The notes under the pieces: model-generated
Database searches by the model: none
The model's input: the letters and a program-made list of their open reading frames with translations, nothing else
Told to the model about the DNA's origin: nothing
Position numbers and translations under genes: made by a program
NCBI GenBank assembly: GCA_028695965.1
Contig: JAQVHZ010000005.1
Location: 1-64,000, forward strand
Length of the DNA stretch: 64,000 nt
Origin: Thermoguttaceae bacterium
Lineage (GTDB): Bacteria; Planctomycetota; Planctomycetia; Pirellulales; Thermoguttaceae
Direction of reading: 5' to 3'
Shown: piece by piece, positions 1-9,943 of the stretch
Layout: every line of letters begins with the position of its first letter
How positions within the stretch are numbered: the first letter of the stretch is position 1

Positions 1-179
1 GCCCTCTTGTTCTTTTGACCGTACAAGCGACAGGCATGGCATCGCGTCTTGTCGGGCTGTAAAACGCGGCATTAACAGCGTCGTCATTATATTATAGACG
101 ATCGCGTCGGAGGCGTCGAGTTTTTGAATAGGTTACGCTGGTTTTGCGGATATTTTTTTGCAGCCGCGCCGCTTTTTTC

Positions 180-208
180 TTGTATTGTTTTGCGTCCGAG
201 TCTATAAT
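180..208 (+). promoter_or_regulatory. putative sigma70-like promoter upstream of the first CDS (TTGTAT-17 bp-TATAAT)
   Basis: Perfect TATAAT at 203-208, weak -35 TTGTAT at 180-185, 17-bp spacer. Confidence 0.4.
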
Positions 209-278
209 AGGGACGCGAGCGGAGAGCGCGCCGCAGAGCTAGTGAATTGCAGGAGAATAGAGAAAGAGGCCGTCGACA

Positions 279-2222
279 ATGAGTGAAGTTGGAGCAGACC
301 GCGCGGAAACTCGAACGGCGTTAGCGCGCAACAGCGCGTATGCGGCGTTTTTTCTTTTTTTGGTCTTCTTTTTTGGGGTTCGATACGGCGATTATCTTCG
401 CGTCGTGAGCGCCTATTCGCTCTTTCCGCCGACGGTTAGCGAATTATCTTTTGTCTTTGATCCGGGCGGCGCGCTGGAATTTCTGGCGCTCCTGACGGCG
501 TCGACCTTTTCGCTGCCGCCGCTTGGCGGCTCGGTCTTGGCGGCTTTGGCGCTTGCGGTCGCGCGAACGGCGTTTCTGCTTTGGCGCTTGCCGGACGGGA
601 AATCGCTTTGGTTCTTTTGCCTGTCGTTTCTTCCGGGCGCCTTGGCTTCGGCGCTCTTTATCGGGGTCGGGCTCAACGCGTTTGAATCGACGCACGGGGT
701 CTTTTTTCTTTCGCAGACGTACGGCGTTCTGCTAGCGCTCTTGGGGGCGCTTGCGCTTCGCGGCTTCACGAGCAGGACGGCGGTCGTTCTGGTCTATTTC
801 TGGGCCTATCCGCTCATTGGCGCGCATTCTTTCGCTATGTGCGCGGCGCACCTCTTGGCGCTTTGGGCGCGCGCGGTCGGCGAACGGAAGGATCGGGCGC
901 CCGCGCGTTCGGACGTCTCTGCGGCGCTTCTTGCGTTGGCGGTCTGCGTCGCGGCGCCGCTGTTTTGGAACGTTTCGGACCGTTCGCTGCGCGCGGTCTG
1001 CCTGGCGGGGCTCGTCGAAGAGACGACCGTTTCTATCGCGCCGCCAACGTTGCTGCGGCTGAATATTCTCATGGCGCTCCTGGGCGCGGCTATTCTGGTC
1101 GGGGGCGCCGCCTCGGCGATCGCTTGCGTTTTGCGCGATCGGAAGTCGAATCCAGCTCAAACGAAGAAGAAGGGGCGCCGAGCGAAGGGGTCGAAAGGTC
1201 CGGCGGACCAAGCGCCCGCGGCGAAGCCGAAGCGCCTCGACGATTCGGCGGCGGTATTTGCCGCGCTCGTTATTTTGGCGCTTGCGCTTTGGCATACGGC
1301 GCCTAAGGACGCGAGCTTTTTCGCAACGACGGGCGTTGCAAAACATTTGCGCAGCGGGAATTGGGACGGCGTCTTAGAGGCTGAGGCGCGCGTTCCCCGA
1401 CCGAAAGACGCGTTGATTTCCGCGCGATTCCTAGCGCTCTATAAAAAGGGCGAATTGGGCGAACGACTCTTCGAACGTCCGGTCGTTTCCGGAGAAAAGC
1501 TCTGGTTTGAAATTCCTCCTCATCGAACTTTTGCGGGCGCCGTCCTTGAACATTGGGGCTTCTATAATTTAGCGGCTCGGACGGCGACGAATAATTACGT
1601 TGCGACTCGGGGCCGCTCGATTCCGGCGACGAAGACGCTTGCAGTCTGCGCGTTGGCTAACGGGGACGAGGCGTTGGCGCGGCGCTATCTTTTGCGCTTA
1701 GAGCGTTCGATCTCGACGCGCGGGCGCGACTGGTCCGCGGAGCTGCGTTCTCAGGTCGACGCGACGGCGCCTATTCTGACCGGGGAAGATTATATTGCGA
1801 CGCGGATAGATTATGTCGATGAAATTGTCGCCGACGGCCTGGCGCTCCGCGCGGACTTTGTCGAATCGGGCGGCGCGGACGAGCTGAACGTTTGGGAGGC
1901 GCGGCTGGCGTTTGCCCTTTTACGGGGCGATTTCGAGACGTTTTCTTCGGAGTTGGAGCCGTATTGGACCGCTTCGGGCAAGGGCGCGCTTCCTCGGGCG
2001 TTTCAGGAGAGCGCGCTCTTTTTGGAGCGGCTCAATCAATTGGACGCCTCCAACTTTGGGATCGAACAGGCGCTGCGCGACCGGTTCAGCGAATTTGTCA
2101 AGTATGTCGAACTTTATGATAAGACGCGCGACCAAGCGCTCCTGGAGGGTATGAGCGCCGAATTTGGCGATACCGCGTGGTTCTATTTCCTATTTGTGTC
2201 CGGTACGGGCGGGGATTTGTGA
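279..2222 (+). CDS. multi-pass membrane protein, probable DUF6057-like family
   Basis: 647-aa ORF, many hydrophobic N-terminal segments, soluble C-terminal half; adjacent to a PD40/CXXCH protein, an arrangement I recall for DUF6057 proteins. Confidence 0.65.
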   Translation: MSEVGADRAETRTALARNSAYAAFFLFLVFFFGVRYGDYLRVVSAYSLFPPTVSELSFVFDPGGALEFLALLTASTFSLPPLGGSVLAALALAVARTAFLLWRLPDGKSLWFFCLSFLPGALASALFIGVGLNAFESTHGVFFLSQTYGVLLALLGALALRGFTSRTAVVLVYFWAYPLIGAHSFAMCAAHLLALWARAVGERKDRAPARSDVSAALLALAVCVAAPLFWNVSDRSLRAVCLAGLVEETTVSIAPPTLLRLNILMALLGAAILVGGAASAIACVLRDRKSNPAQTKKKGRRAKGSKGPADQAPAAKPKRLDDSAAVFAALVILALALWHTAPKDASFFATTGVAKHLRSGNWDGVLEAEARVPRPKDALISARFLALYKKGELGERLFERPVVSGEKLWFEIPPHRTFAGAVLEHWGFYNLAARTATNNYVATRGRSIPATKTLAVCALANGDEALARRYLLRLERSISTRGRDWSAELRSQVDATAPILTGEDYIATRIDYVDEIVADGLALRADFVESGGADELNVWEARLAFALLRGDFETFSSELEPYWTASGKGALPRAFQESALFLERLNQLDASNFGIEQALRDRFSEFVKYVELYDKTRDQALLEGMSAEFGDTAWFYFLFVSGTGGDL

Positions 2223-2231
2223 GGGCGCTGC

Positions 2232-3851
2232 ATGATGAAGAAATTTGGATCTGGCTCGACCGCTCGACCTTTTCGGAGCCCCCGGGCTTTGCGGTTCTGG
2301 GGGACTTTTCTTGCCGCCTGTTTGGTCGGCAGCGCTGCGTGGCTGTTCGTTCACGCGCCGAAAGATCTGGACAAGCTCGAGGCGAGCGGCCAAGTTGTCG
2401 AGACGGACGAAGCGCCGAGGCTCTATCCGGATTACGCGGGCGTCGTCGTTCCGCCTAATATCGCGCCGCTGAATTTTGAGATTCAAGAGGACGGGCAGGA
2501 ATATTTGACGCGCTTTTCTATCGACGAGGGCTATTCTTTCGTCGCCGCGGGCCAGAAGACGGACGTCCGCCGGAAGGCGTGGCGCCGGCTTTTGGAAGGG
2601 GCGAAGGGGAAGAGGATCAAGGTCGAGGTTTTTGCACGCGCCGATAAGAAGAGTTGGAAGGCGTTTGCGCCGGTCTTTATCGACGTTGCGGAAGAGCCGA
2701 TCGACCGCTGGCTTCATTACCGGTTAATCGAGCCGGGGTACGAGTATTTCAGCCGCGTCGTTCTGGCGCAGCGCGATCTTGAATCGTTCGACGAACAGGT
2801 TTGGTTCAACGCGCGCATGGTCGACAGCAGGACGTGCGTCAATTGCCATACGTTCCAGGACCATAAGACGGATAATTTCCTTGTCCATATGCGCCGCGTC
2901 CACGCCGGAACGCTCCTCTGCGCCGACGGCGAGCTCGCTAAGCTCGATCCGAAAATACCGAGCGATCCTTTGGGCGTCGCGTACGCCGCTTGGCATCCTC
3001 GCGAGCCTCTCGTCGCGTTCTCGTCGAATTCGACGTTCCAGATGTTCCACGCGACGTCTCCAGATCGTATCGAAGTCTTGGACGCCGCGTCGGACCTCGT
3101 GCTCTTCGACGTCGAGAAACGAGCGAGCGCGCCCATTTGCTTGACCGACGAGCTCTTTGAGACGTTCCCCGCGTGGTCGCCCGACGGAACCGCGCTTTAT
3201 TACTGCGTTGCAAAATCCCCTTATTCCGCTCAAGAGGAAGAATCGGACCTGTCGCCAACGGGCGGAACCGACGCTTTCGGCAACCCGAAACTTGCCGAAT
3301 TTGATCGCCGCAAGGTCGAAGCGCTCGGCGTCTATTCAGATTTCCATTACAGCTTGGCGCGCCGTTCGTTCGACCCGGCGGGACGCGCGTTCGGGGAGCC
3401 GGAGACGCTCGTCGACGCCGAGGCGCTCGGCAAGAGCGTCGCGCATCCTCGCGTGTCGCCCGACGGTAAGACGCTCGTTTATACCCTTTCGAAATACGGA
3501 ACCTTTCCTATCTGGCGCCGGGACGCGGATCTTTGGTCGCTCGACTTGTCGACGGGCGAAACGCGCGCGCTTGAGGAGCTTAACAGCGGCGAGTCGGAGA
3601 GTTGGCACGAATGGGATTCGTCCGGCCGCTGGCTCTTTTTCAGCTCGCGCCGGGACGACGGCGCGTATACTCGCGTCTATATCGCGCATTATTCGGAGGA
3701 CGGGAAATGGTCGAAGCCGTTTCTGCTTCCGCAGCGCGACCCAGAACAGAATATCGAGCTGATGAAATCGTATAATTTGCCGACCCCGACGTCCGAACCG
3801 ATGAAAATTAAGCCTCGAAAAATAGTTCGCGCCGGTCGGCGCCCTTGTTAA
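2232..3851 (+). CDS. PD40/TolB-like beta-propeller protein with a single c-type heme motif (CVNCH)
   Basis: N-terminal TM/signal anchor, motif DSRTCVNCHTFQ, repeated WSPDG/VSPDGKTL propeller motifs. Confidence 0.75.
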   Translation: MMKKFGSGSTARPFRSPRALRFWGTFLAACLVGSAAWLFVHAPKDLDKLEASGQVVETDEAPRLYPDYAGVVVPPNIAPLNFEIQEDGQEYLTRFSIDEGYSFVAAGQKTDVRRKAWRRLLEGAKGKRIKVEVFARADKKSWKAFAPVFIDVAEEPIDRWLHYRLIEPGYEYFSRVVLAQRDLESFDEQVWFNARMVDSRTCVNCHTFQDHKTDNFLVHMRRVHAGTLLCADGELAKLDPKIPSDPLGVAYAAWHPREPLVAFSSNSTFQMFHATSPDRIEVLDAASDLVLFDVEKRASAPICLTDELFETFPAWSPDGTALYYCVAKSPYSAQEEESDLSPTGGTDAFGNPKLAEFDRRKVEALGVYSDFHYSLARRSFDPAGRAFGEPETLVDAEALGKSVAHPRVSPDGKTLVYTLSKYGTFPIWRRDADLWSLDLSTGETRALEELNSGESESWHEWDSSGRWLFFSSRRDDGAYTRVYIAHYSEDGKWSKPFLLPQRDPEQNIELMKSYNLPTPTSEPMKIKPRKIVRAGRRPC

Positions 3852-3994
3852 ATTGAGCTTAACGCCTTACAATATCTGGAGGCGCCCTTTCGTTTTGCCT
3901 ATCGAGAGGGCGTTCTTCACGGCGTTTTTGCCCCATATGCGCGGCATAAACTCCTTTTAACACCATTGCTCACGAATAAAAGAAATATAATCCT

Positions 3995-5497
3995 ATGAAT
4001 AACGCCGAAACGGAAAGTTCTTCTCTTGCAAGCCGCTTCTCAGACGCATACGACGTCGTCGTCGTCGGTTCAGGCCTTGCGGGCATGACGGCCGCGAACG
4101 TCTTGGGTCGGGGCGGTCATAAGGTCCTTTTGCTGGAACGCCACTATAAACTTGGCGGTCTTGCGACGTGGTTCAGACGCGAAAAGGGCGAGCATATTTT
4201 CGACGTTTCCCTGCACGGTTTTCCGGTCGGCATGATCAAGAGCTGCCGCCGTTACTGGAACCAAGAGATTGCGGATCGCATCGTCCAACTTCCTCGGATC
4301 AAATTTGACAATCCTCAATTCACGCTGACGACGACGTTCAATCGCGAAGATTTCACGCGCTTGCTCGTCGAGCGTTTCGGACTAGCCCCGGAGACGGTCA
4401 AGGCGTTCTTTGACGAAGCGCGCAATCAGACGCATTACGACGACCAAACGAAGACGACGCGCGAACTTTTCGACCAGTTCTTCCCGGGCCGTCCCGACGT
4501 CGCGCGGCTCCTGATGGAGCCGATCACCTATGCGAACGGCTCGACGCTCGAAGACCCCGCGCTGACTTACGGGATTGTCTTCTCGAACTTTATGTCGAAG
4601 GGCGTCTTCACGTTCCAAGGGGGCACGGATCTCCTGGTGAAGATGATGCGCGAAGAGCTCGTCAAGAATGGCGTCGATATTGCGCTTAACTCTCCTGTTG
4701 AGAAGATTATTATCGAACATGGCGCCGTTGCGGGCGTTAAGGTTGCGGACGGACCAATGACGGTCGAGTCTCCTGAAATCGGGGGCGTTCCGAAAACCGT
4801 TTCGCCCCTTGCCGGTAAGACGATTAAGACGCGCTCGGTTCTTTCGAACGCCAATTTGAAGGGCACGATCTTCAACTTGGTCGGCCGCGAATATTTCGAG
4901 CCGGAATTTGTCGCGGAAGCGGAGGCGGTCCGGCTGAATAATTCGAGCGTTCAGGTCTATATTGCGCTGAAAGAAGGCGAGACGCTCGACGAAGAACGAT
5001 GCGGCGACCTGCTCTTTACGTCGGTTGCGCCCGAATTCCGCGCCGATTGGCTCCTTAGCCGCAATATTACGAGCCGCACCTATTCGTTCTACTATCCGAA
5101 GACGCGCCCGGGCACGGATCGATATTACGTCGTCGCGAGCTCGAACGCGCGATACGAAGATTGGGCGAATTTGAGCGACGAAGCGTACGAAGAGAGCAAA
5201 AAAGACCTCATCGAAACGACGCTCGACGCGCTCGACAAGTACGTGCCCGGCATACGCGAGAAGGCCGCGTACGTCGAAGCGGCGACCCCGAAGACGTTTC
5301 GAGATTATACCGACCACTGGCTCGGCGCGAGCTTCGGCACGAAATACGAAGGTCTTGCGGTCAGCCGCGCGCTGGGCTCGAAGATCCCCGGCTTGTATCA
5401 CGCGGGCAGCGTCGGAATCATTATGTCCGGCTGGCTCGGCGCGGTCAACTACGGCGTCATCGCCGCAAACGACGTCGACCAATTCTTGATGACTTGA
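3995..5497 (+). CDS. phytoene desaturase/CrtISO-like NAD(P)/FAD-dependent oxidoreductase
   Basis: Rossmann motif [35 protein letters not shown] and a CrtI-like C-terminus ([22 protein letters not shown]). Confidence 0.85.
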   Translation: MNNAETESSSLASRFSDAYDVVVVGSGLAGMTAANVLGRGGHKVLLLERHYKLGGLATWFRREKGEHIFDVSLHGFPVGMIKSCRRYWNQEIADRIVQLPRIKFDNPQFTLTTTFNREDFTRLLVERFGLAPETVKAFFDEARNQTHYDDQTKTTRELFDQFFPGRPDVARLLMEPITYANGSTLEDPALTYGIVFSNFMSKGVFTFQGGTDLLVKMMREELVKNGVDIALNSPVEKIIIEHGAVAGVKVADGPMTVESPEIGGVPKTVSPLAGKTIKTRSVLSNANLKGTIFNLVGREYFEPEFVAEAEAVRLNNSSVQVYIALKEGETLDEERCGDLLFTSVAPEFRADWLLSRNITSRTYSFYYPKTRPGTDRYYVVASSNARYEDWANLSDEAYEESKKDLIETTLDALDKYVPGIREKAAYVEAATPKTFRDYTDHWLGASFGTKYEGLAVSRALGSKIPGLYHAGSVGIIMSGWLGAVNYGVIAANDVDQFLMT

Positions 5498-5509
5498 CGA
5501 GGTGATATT

Positions 5510-5998
5510 GTGTCTGATCATTTGACGAACAACGAATCGAGCGCCGATTCCCGCGCCGTGATTTTGGCGGCGATTCCGCATCGCGCCCCGTTCCTTTTTG
5601 TCGACGAGATTTTGACGTGGACGGACGAGGAAATTGTTTGCGCGTATCGGTTTAAAGAAGACGAGTTCTTCTTTGCGGGCCATTATCCTAATTCGCCGAT
5701 CGTTCCCGGCGTCGTCTTGTGCGAATCGGCGATGCAGGCGGGCGCGGTCTATATGACGCGTTTTTTCAGCGAGGCGGACGGCGAGTCGGGCAAGGTCCCG
5801 GTCGTCGGGCGCATGAACGACGTGAAGTTCCGCCAGCTCGTTCAGCCGGGGGACCGCGTCGAACAGCGCGTCTCTCTCAAAGAGAAGATTGCCGGCGTCT
5901 ATATGCTCCGCGCAAAAGTAACTTGCGAAGGGAAGACGGTCGTTACGTTCGACTTCGCCGTTACGATGACGGATCAGCCTTCCAAAGACGCAGTGTGA
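5510..5998 (+). CDS. FabZ/FabA-like beta-hydroxyacyl-ACP dehydratase (hotdog fold), GTG start
   Basis: IPHRAPFLFVDEI ... FAGHYPNSPIVPGVVLCESAMQAG matches the FabZ signature. Confidence 0.85.
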   Translation: MSDHLTNNESSADSRAVILAAIPHRAPFLFVDEILTWTDEEIVCAYRFKEDEFFFAGHYPNSPIVPGVVLCESAMQAGAVYMTRFFSEADGESGKVPVVGRMNDVKFRQLVQPGDRVEQRVSLKEKIAGVYMLRAKVTCEGKTVVTFDFAVTMTDQPSKDAV

Positions 5999-6003
5999 TT
6001 GAG

Positions 6004-6044
6004 ACGCCTCGCTCGCGCGTCTGTATTCGGCGAGGCGTTTTTTG
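6004..6044 (+). terminator. Rho-independent terminator
   Basis: CGCCTCGC / GCGAGGCG stem followed by TTTTTT. Confidence 0.7.
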
Positions 6045-6107
6045 TTCATCGCTTAGTTAAAGAAGAGCGTTATCGCTTCTTTTGCACCTTATTATAAGGA
6101 TATTCTC

Positions 6108-9100
6108 ATGACGATTAGAGTTTGCCTCTTCGTACTTGCTTTGCTCTCCTTTGCCGCAGCGCCGACTTTTGGCGAGTACGCCGACTGGAAATTTGACGCC
6201 GAGCAGTTTGAGGCGCGTCTCTTTGACGATTGGCTTATGCAAGACGTCCCTAACGCCGAGGAGCGCGCGGCGCTCTTTGCGGACGCCTCTTTTGCCGAAG
6301 AAGCGAGCCTTGTCGAAGGCGTCGTCGACAGCTTGGAGACGGATGCCGACGCGCTGCGCGAGCGGCTCGAACAGCTTGTCGCCGACAGCGTTTCCGGGGA
6401 TTCTAGCGCGTGGCGCGAACTCTATGCGGACGCCTGCCGCGCTCGACGCGCGGAACGGTTGGAACTGGCGGTCGAGCTTGCGCCTCAATTCGTCTACACG
6501 AAGCATTACGTGATGGGCGCGAGCCATTACGCGTACACCGAAGACGTAACGGACGAGGCGTTTTTTGACACGAGCGCCGATCTTCAGCCGGGCAGTCAGC
6601 TGTGTATGGCGACCTTTATGCCGGACGGCACGATCGCGCACGAGGTCCTTGTGGAGACGCCGACCGGCACGATCCGCGATCCGGACGTCTCTTGGGACGG
6701 TACGAGAGTCCTTTTCGCAATGCGAACGAGCCTCGACAAAGACGATTTTCATCTCTACGAATACGACGTTGCGACGCGAGAGACGCGTCAACTGACGTTT
6801 GGGCTCGGCGTGTGCGATATGGAGCCGTGCTACCTTCCGAACGGGGACTTGCTCTTTATTTCGACGCGCTGCGGTCAGATCACCGACTGCTGGTGGACGG
6901 AAGTTTCCAACCTCTATACCTGCGACGGGGACGGACGCTTTCTGCGCCGCGTTTCCGTCGACCAAGTAACGGTCAATTACCCGACGGTCCTTGACGACGG
7001 GCGCGTTATCTATACGCGTTGGGACTACAACGACCGCGGCCATATCTACGTTCAGCCTCTTTTCCAGATGAACGCGGACGGCACGGCGCAGACGGAATTT
7101 TACGGAAACAACTCGTATTTTCCGACCGCTTTTCTGCACTCTCGCGGAATCCCCGGCTCTGATAAAGTCGTTTCGATTCTCGGCGGTCATCATGCGTATC
7201 AACACGGCAAACTTGGCCTTGTCGACCGGTCGAAAGGAACGCAAGGGAATTCCGGCGTGCAGCTCCTCGCGCCCGTGAGGGTTCCGGAAGAAGTGATTGT
7301 CGACCGGTATGGACAAGAAGGCGAGCTGTTCCAATATCCTTATCCGCTCGACGAGGACACGCTTTTCGTCGCGTATCTTCCAGAAGGCTCGAACGAACGT
7401 ACGTACAAGCCCACGTTCGGCGTCTATTGGTTCGATCATGACGGGAATCGCGAATTGTTGTGCTACGACCCCGCGATCAGCTGCGGACAGCCGATTCCGT
7501 TTGTCGAACGGGACGTCCCGACGATGCGCCCGAGTCAAGTCGACCTGACGAAGAAGGCGGGACAATTTTATGTCCAGGACGTTTACAAAGGGCCCGGCCT
7601 TACTGGAATCGAGCGAGGGACTGTTAAAGCGCTGCGGGTCGTCGCGCTCGAATACCGCCCGATCGGAGTCGGTTGGAACTGGCATTCGGGCGAGGCGGGC
7701 GACTCGATGGTCTCGACGCCCTGCTCGATCGGGAGCGGCACGTGGGACGTCAAGCGCGTCTTGGGCGAAGTTCCGGTCGAAGAGGACGGCTCGGCGTTCT
7801 TTGAAGTTCCCGCGCTGACTCCGGTCTACTTCCAACTTCTGGACCGCAACGGGGACGTCGTTCAGACGATGCGCAGCTGGTCGACGCTGCAGCCGGGCGA
7901 AACCTTCGCGTGCGTCGGCTGTCACGAGCCGAAAGGGGCGTCTATTGGGAACGTAACGACGGCGAGCGGTTCGACGACAATGGCGCTTCGCAAGGGCGTC
8001 GCGCAGCTCGCGCCGGTTCTCTTCCCGGGCGAAGGCTATATGCAAGACGCGGGGTTCAGCTACTTGCGCGACGTCCAGCCGATTTTGGATAAATATTGCG
8101 TTTCGTGCCATTCGGGCGGCGAAGACGCCGACGGCGAGAAGCGACCGTTCAGCCTGATGGCGAACGATATGGCGCGACCCGATCCGACCGACGAGTATGT
8201 AAAGATCTACGACGAGCAGAAGCGTATTTTTGCCGACTCGTACGTGAAATTGACGCATCGCGGCAATAATAAGAACGACTATATCCGCTGGCTGGGGATC
8301 CAAGATCGGCCGTCGATGCTGCCGCCCTATTATTCGGGCGCGGCGCTGAGCCCGATGATCGCGATGCTTCGCGGTAAGGAGCATATGGCAAAGGACGCGG
8401 ATCTTCCTAAACGGCCGACAGTTTCCGACGAGCTGTACGAGGCGCATAAGGACGTCAATATCGACGAACAATCGCTGAAAACGATCGCAATGTGGATCGA
8501 CCTGCTCGTGCCCTACTGCGGCGACTATCTCGAAGCGAACCGATGGTCGCGCGGCGAACGCGCCTGGTACGAATATTATCTTGCGAAACGCGAGCGCAAC
8601 GCGGAGATTGTCGCCGACAACGTCGCGAAGAAGATTGAAGCGGACGCCGAGGGGACGGAGTTCCAGCTTGCCGATTTCCAACAATTCGACGCCGGCGGCC
8701 TTGAGTATCGCGAAGAGTTTGTCAAGGCGTGGCTTGAACGTCAACTTCCGACCCGATGCGCTAAGTCGGGCGCCGAGAACGTCTATCGCAATTTGGCGCT
8801 GAATCCGGACGATATTCAAGGGGACGGGGAGATGCAGACCGAGTATCCGCACGCCGTCTCCAACAGCGAATATGCGTACCTTGCCGCCGCGGCGGCGAAA
8901 AACGCGATCGACGGGGATCCGGAAACGTCGTGGACCCCGAATTTGCGAACCGACGCGTGGCTGAACGTCGATTTCGGGCACGAAGTTGAGATCGATAAGA
9001 TTGTCGTTCAGTTTGCTGAAGGCGTCGACAAAGAATCGAGCGCAAGAACGACGACCGTCGAGTTCTCCGACGGCTCGACCGAGACGATCAAGCTCATGCC

Positions 9101-9239
9101 GACGTCGGAACCGCAAGCCTTTACGTTCGACAAACGGCGCGTCGTTCGCGTTCGGCTTGTCGGCTTCGTGGAGGAAGAACTGCCGCCGACGTCGTTCAGC
9201 GTCGCGGAACTTGAAGTTTGGGGCGTCTCTGTAGAGTAG
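6108..9239 (+). CDS. HzsA-related (hydrazine synthase alpha-like) secreted beta-propeller di-heme protein with C-terminal discoidin-like domain, paralog 1
   Basis: Signal peptide; HYAYTEDVTDE, GTIRDPDVSWDG, CGQITDCWWTEVSN; two CXXCH (CVGCHEPKG, CVSCHSGG); C-terminal F5/8-type C-like sandwich (NAIDGDPETSWTPNLRTDAWLNVDFG). Confidence 0.8.
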   Translation: MTIRVCLFVLALLSFAAAPTFGEYADWKFDAEQFEARLFDDWLMQDVPNAEERAALFADASFAEEASLVEGVVDSLETDADALRERLEQLVADSVSGDSSAWRELYADACRARRAERLELAVELAPQFVYTKHYVMGASHYAYTEDVTDEAFFDTSADLQPGSQLCMATFMPDGTIAHEVLVETPTGTIRDPDVSWDGTRVLFAMRTSLDKDDFHLYEYDVATRETRQLTFGLGVCDMEPCYLPNGDLLFISTRCGQITDCWWTEVSNLYTCDGDGRFLRRVSVDQVTVNYPTVLDDGRVIYTRWDYNDRGHIYVQPLFQMNADGTAQTEFYGNNSYFPTAFLHSRGIPGSDKVVSILGGHHAYQHGKLGLVDRSKGTQGNSGVQLLAPVRVPEEVIVDRYGQEGELFQYPYPLDEDTLFVAYLPEGSNERTYKPTFGVYWFDHDGNRELLCYDPAISCGQPIPFVERDVPTMRPSQVDLTKKAGQFYVQDVYKGPGLTGIERGTVKALRVVALEYRPIGVGWNWHSGEAGDSMVSTPCSIGSGTWDVKRVLGEVPVEEDGSAFFEVPALTPVYFQLLDRNGDVVQTMRSWSTLQPGETFACVGCHEPKGASIGNVTTASGSTTMALRKGVAQLAPVLFPGEGYMQDAGFSYLRDVQPILDKYCVSCHSGGEDADGEKRPFSLMANDMARPDPTDEYVKIYDEQKRIFADSYVKLTHRGNNKNDYIRWLGIQDRPSMLPPYYSGAALSPMIAMLRGKEHMAKDADLPKRPTVSDELYEAHKDVNIDEQSLKTIAMWIDLLVPYCGDYLEANRWSRGERAWYEYYLAKRERNAEIVADNVAKKIEADAEGTEFQLADFQQFDAGGLEYREEFVKAWLERQLPTRCAKSGAENVYRNLALNPDDIQGDGEMQTEYPHAVSNSEYAYLAAAAAKNAIDGDPETSWTPNLRTDAWLNVDFGHEVEIDKIVVQFAEGVDKESSARTTTVEFSDGSTETIKLMPTSEPQAFTFDKRRVVRVRLVGFVEEELPPTSFSVAELEVWGVSVE

Positions 9240-9278
9240 AATAACGTCCTCATATTGCAGCCTTAATCAATCCGGTTA

Positions 9279-9338
9279 ACACAAAGAGCTCGGGCTTCCC
9301 AGCCTTCCAGTTTGGGGAGCCCGAGCTCTTTGTGTTTT
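9279..9338 (+). terminator. strong Rho-independent terminator
   Basis: ACACAAAGAGCTCGGGCTtCCC / GGGAGCCCGAGCTCTTTGTGT stem then TTTTT. Confidence 0.85.
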
Positions 9339-9943
9339 TGTCGGAAGGAGTAACAAAGCGCCTATAGCTGAACAATACTGTCGACAACGTAAAGGGCGTT
9401 TGCCCACGCCGCGCGGCGGCGAGCGCGCTATCAGCTCTTCGTCAAAGGCGGCGGACTGACTCTAATAAAACGAGCCTCATATTGTCGCGTGTAAATTTTT
9501 CTGACGATTGCAACAGCGGTTTAGGAAAAAATTTTGACTTTTTTCGAATAGGGGCTTGACTCTGCAGACGTCCGCGTCGCATTTGGTTATAATGGACAGG
9601 CGAAGGAGTTTTAAGAAGACTCAAAACGGAACGGGGTTCATCGTTACGTTTGCCTCATATTGCAGCCTGAGTCAAACCAGCAACCGATAGACTCCGTTAT
9701 TTTTGAACCTTCCGAATCGGGAATGCAAAGTTTTGCTCGAAACACAACTCAAGATTGAAGGCGTATTATTCTCGCCTGTTGGTAAAGTCTTGGCAATTAT
9801 CGCAAACTAATTTGGTTGCAACATGAGTATGTTACAAAACTAGCGTCAACACGTCCTAGAACTCCCTGCACGCACGCTTTGTCGTCTGCGCAGGGAATTT
9901 AAAAGCATATAGGAACTAATATAACGCTGTGAGGCGAGTCATT

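Noticed and set aside
6057-9116. 1019-aa antisense ORF opposite HzsA-like paralog 1
   Set aside because: Composition is Arg/Val/Asp-rich with no domains; it mirrors the strong codon bias of the sense gene. The same applies to antisense ORFs 4382-6049, 11991-14069, 14208-15155, 17328-18479 and 30789-31709.
9556-9593. TTGACT ... TATAAT promoter in the AT-rich block
   Set aside because: Spacer is 26 bp, too long for a sigma70 promoter, and no extended -10.
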